Source of the DNA: Coriobacteriales bacterium
Lineage (GTDB): Bacteria > Actinomycetota > Coriobacteriia > Coriobacteriales > QAMH01
Assembly (NCBI GenBank): GCA_024408695.1
Contig: JAKSUU010000094.1
Location: forward strand, 1-5,053
Length of the DNA stretch: 5,053 bases
Reading direction: 5' to 3'
The notes below the pieces were generated by a model. The model made no database searches. It was not told the DNA's origin and saw nothing but the letters and a program-made list of their open reading frames with translations. Position 1 is the stretch's first letter; every line of letters starts with the position of its first letter. Positions 4,914 through 5,053 of this stretch are shown here, in pieces. The position numbers and the translations under genes were made by a program.

Positions 4914-5053
4914 GGCGTGCGAAAAAATCATATTTTGGTGGAAGTTCACAGACTTCAAACTGACCAGATGCAAGCTCGCCATCCGTAGCAAAAACCTTAA
5001 AATCCTCGAATATATAATCCCAACTAAAAAACTCATCTGCATTGTTTTGAATA
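4909..5053 (-). CDS. C-terminal 47 residues of an unrecognised protein (partial, runs off right edge)
   Basis: The minus-strand frame is open from the right edge to TGA at 4909-4911. It encodes a tail beginning IQNNADEFFSWDYIFEDFKV and ending CELPPKYDFFARL. The acidic and aromatic composition (DEFFSWDYIFEDF) and the lack of internal stops, while the neighbouring frame is closed early, suggest genuine coding. There is no membrane segment or motif that I recognise, and no function is offered. The stop codon falls in the degenerate outer copy of the direct-repeat cluster. Confidence 0.6.
   Translation of the reverse strand, partial: IQNNADEFFSWDYIFEDFKVFATDGELASGQFEVCELPPKYDFFARL

Overview
This window looks like ordinary chromosomal DNA from an AT-rich Gram-positive bacterium, most likely an actinobacterium of the Coriobacteriia type (Atopobium or Fannyhessea relatives are the best guess). 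The lineage is inferred from three things. The order rarA, then a small one-pass membrane protein with a DUF948-like layout, then alaS on one strand is typical of Actinobacteria. The AlaS has a cysteine-rich GCGSPDCKPGCDCDR insert that I associate with such bacteria. The AT-rich composition would be unusual for Actinobacteria at large. The species is not established.

Layout from left to right. Positions 1-1455 (minus) hold the first 485 codons of alanyl-tRNA synthetase; the gene runs off the left edge. Just upstream of it in the same direction, at 1532-1966, is a 144-residue single-pass membrane protein. These two probably share a transcript that starts at an extended -10 promoter near 2014-2043. 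Divergent from them is mtnN (2087-2782, plus), a complete 5'-methylthioadenosine/S-adenosylhomocysteine nucleosidase. The 197 bp between mtnN and the convergent rarA contain a long hairpin (2802-2905) and a shorter one (2937-2971). A complete rarA (2980-4266, minus) follows, then a tRNA-Leu(CAA) gene (4362-4446, minus).

The right end, 4447-5053, is the least conventional part. It contains a small GC-richer block with a doubtful 67-codon ORF (4584-4787), a compact composite direct repeat (4825-4913), and the last 47 codons of an unrecognised minus-strand protein whose stop codon lies inside the outermost repeat copy.

Functionally the genes are housekeeping: tRNA charging (alaS, tRNA-Leu), replication-fork maintenance (rarA) and recycling of S-adenosylmethionine by-products (mtnN). 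I see no complete mobile element, CRISPR array, defence cassette or biosynthetic cluster. The features most worth a second look are the mtnN 3' hairpin, whose two imperfect pairs are both G-U in the mtnN-sense RNA, and the repeat cluster at the right end.
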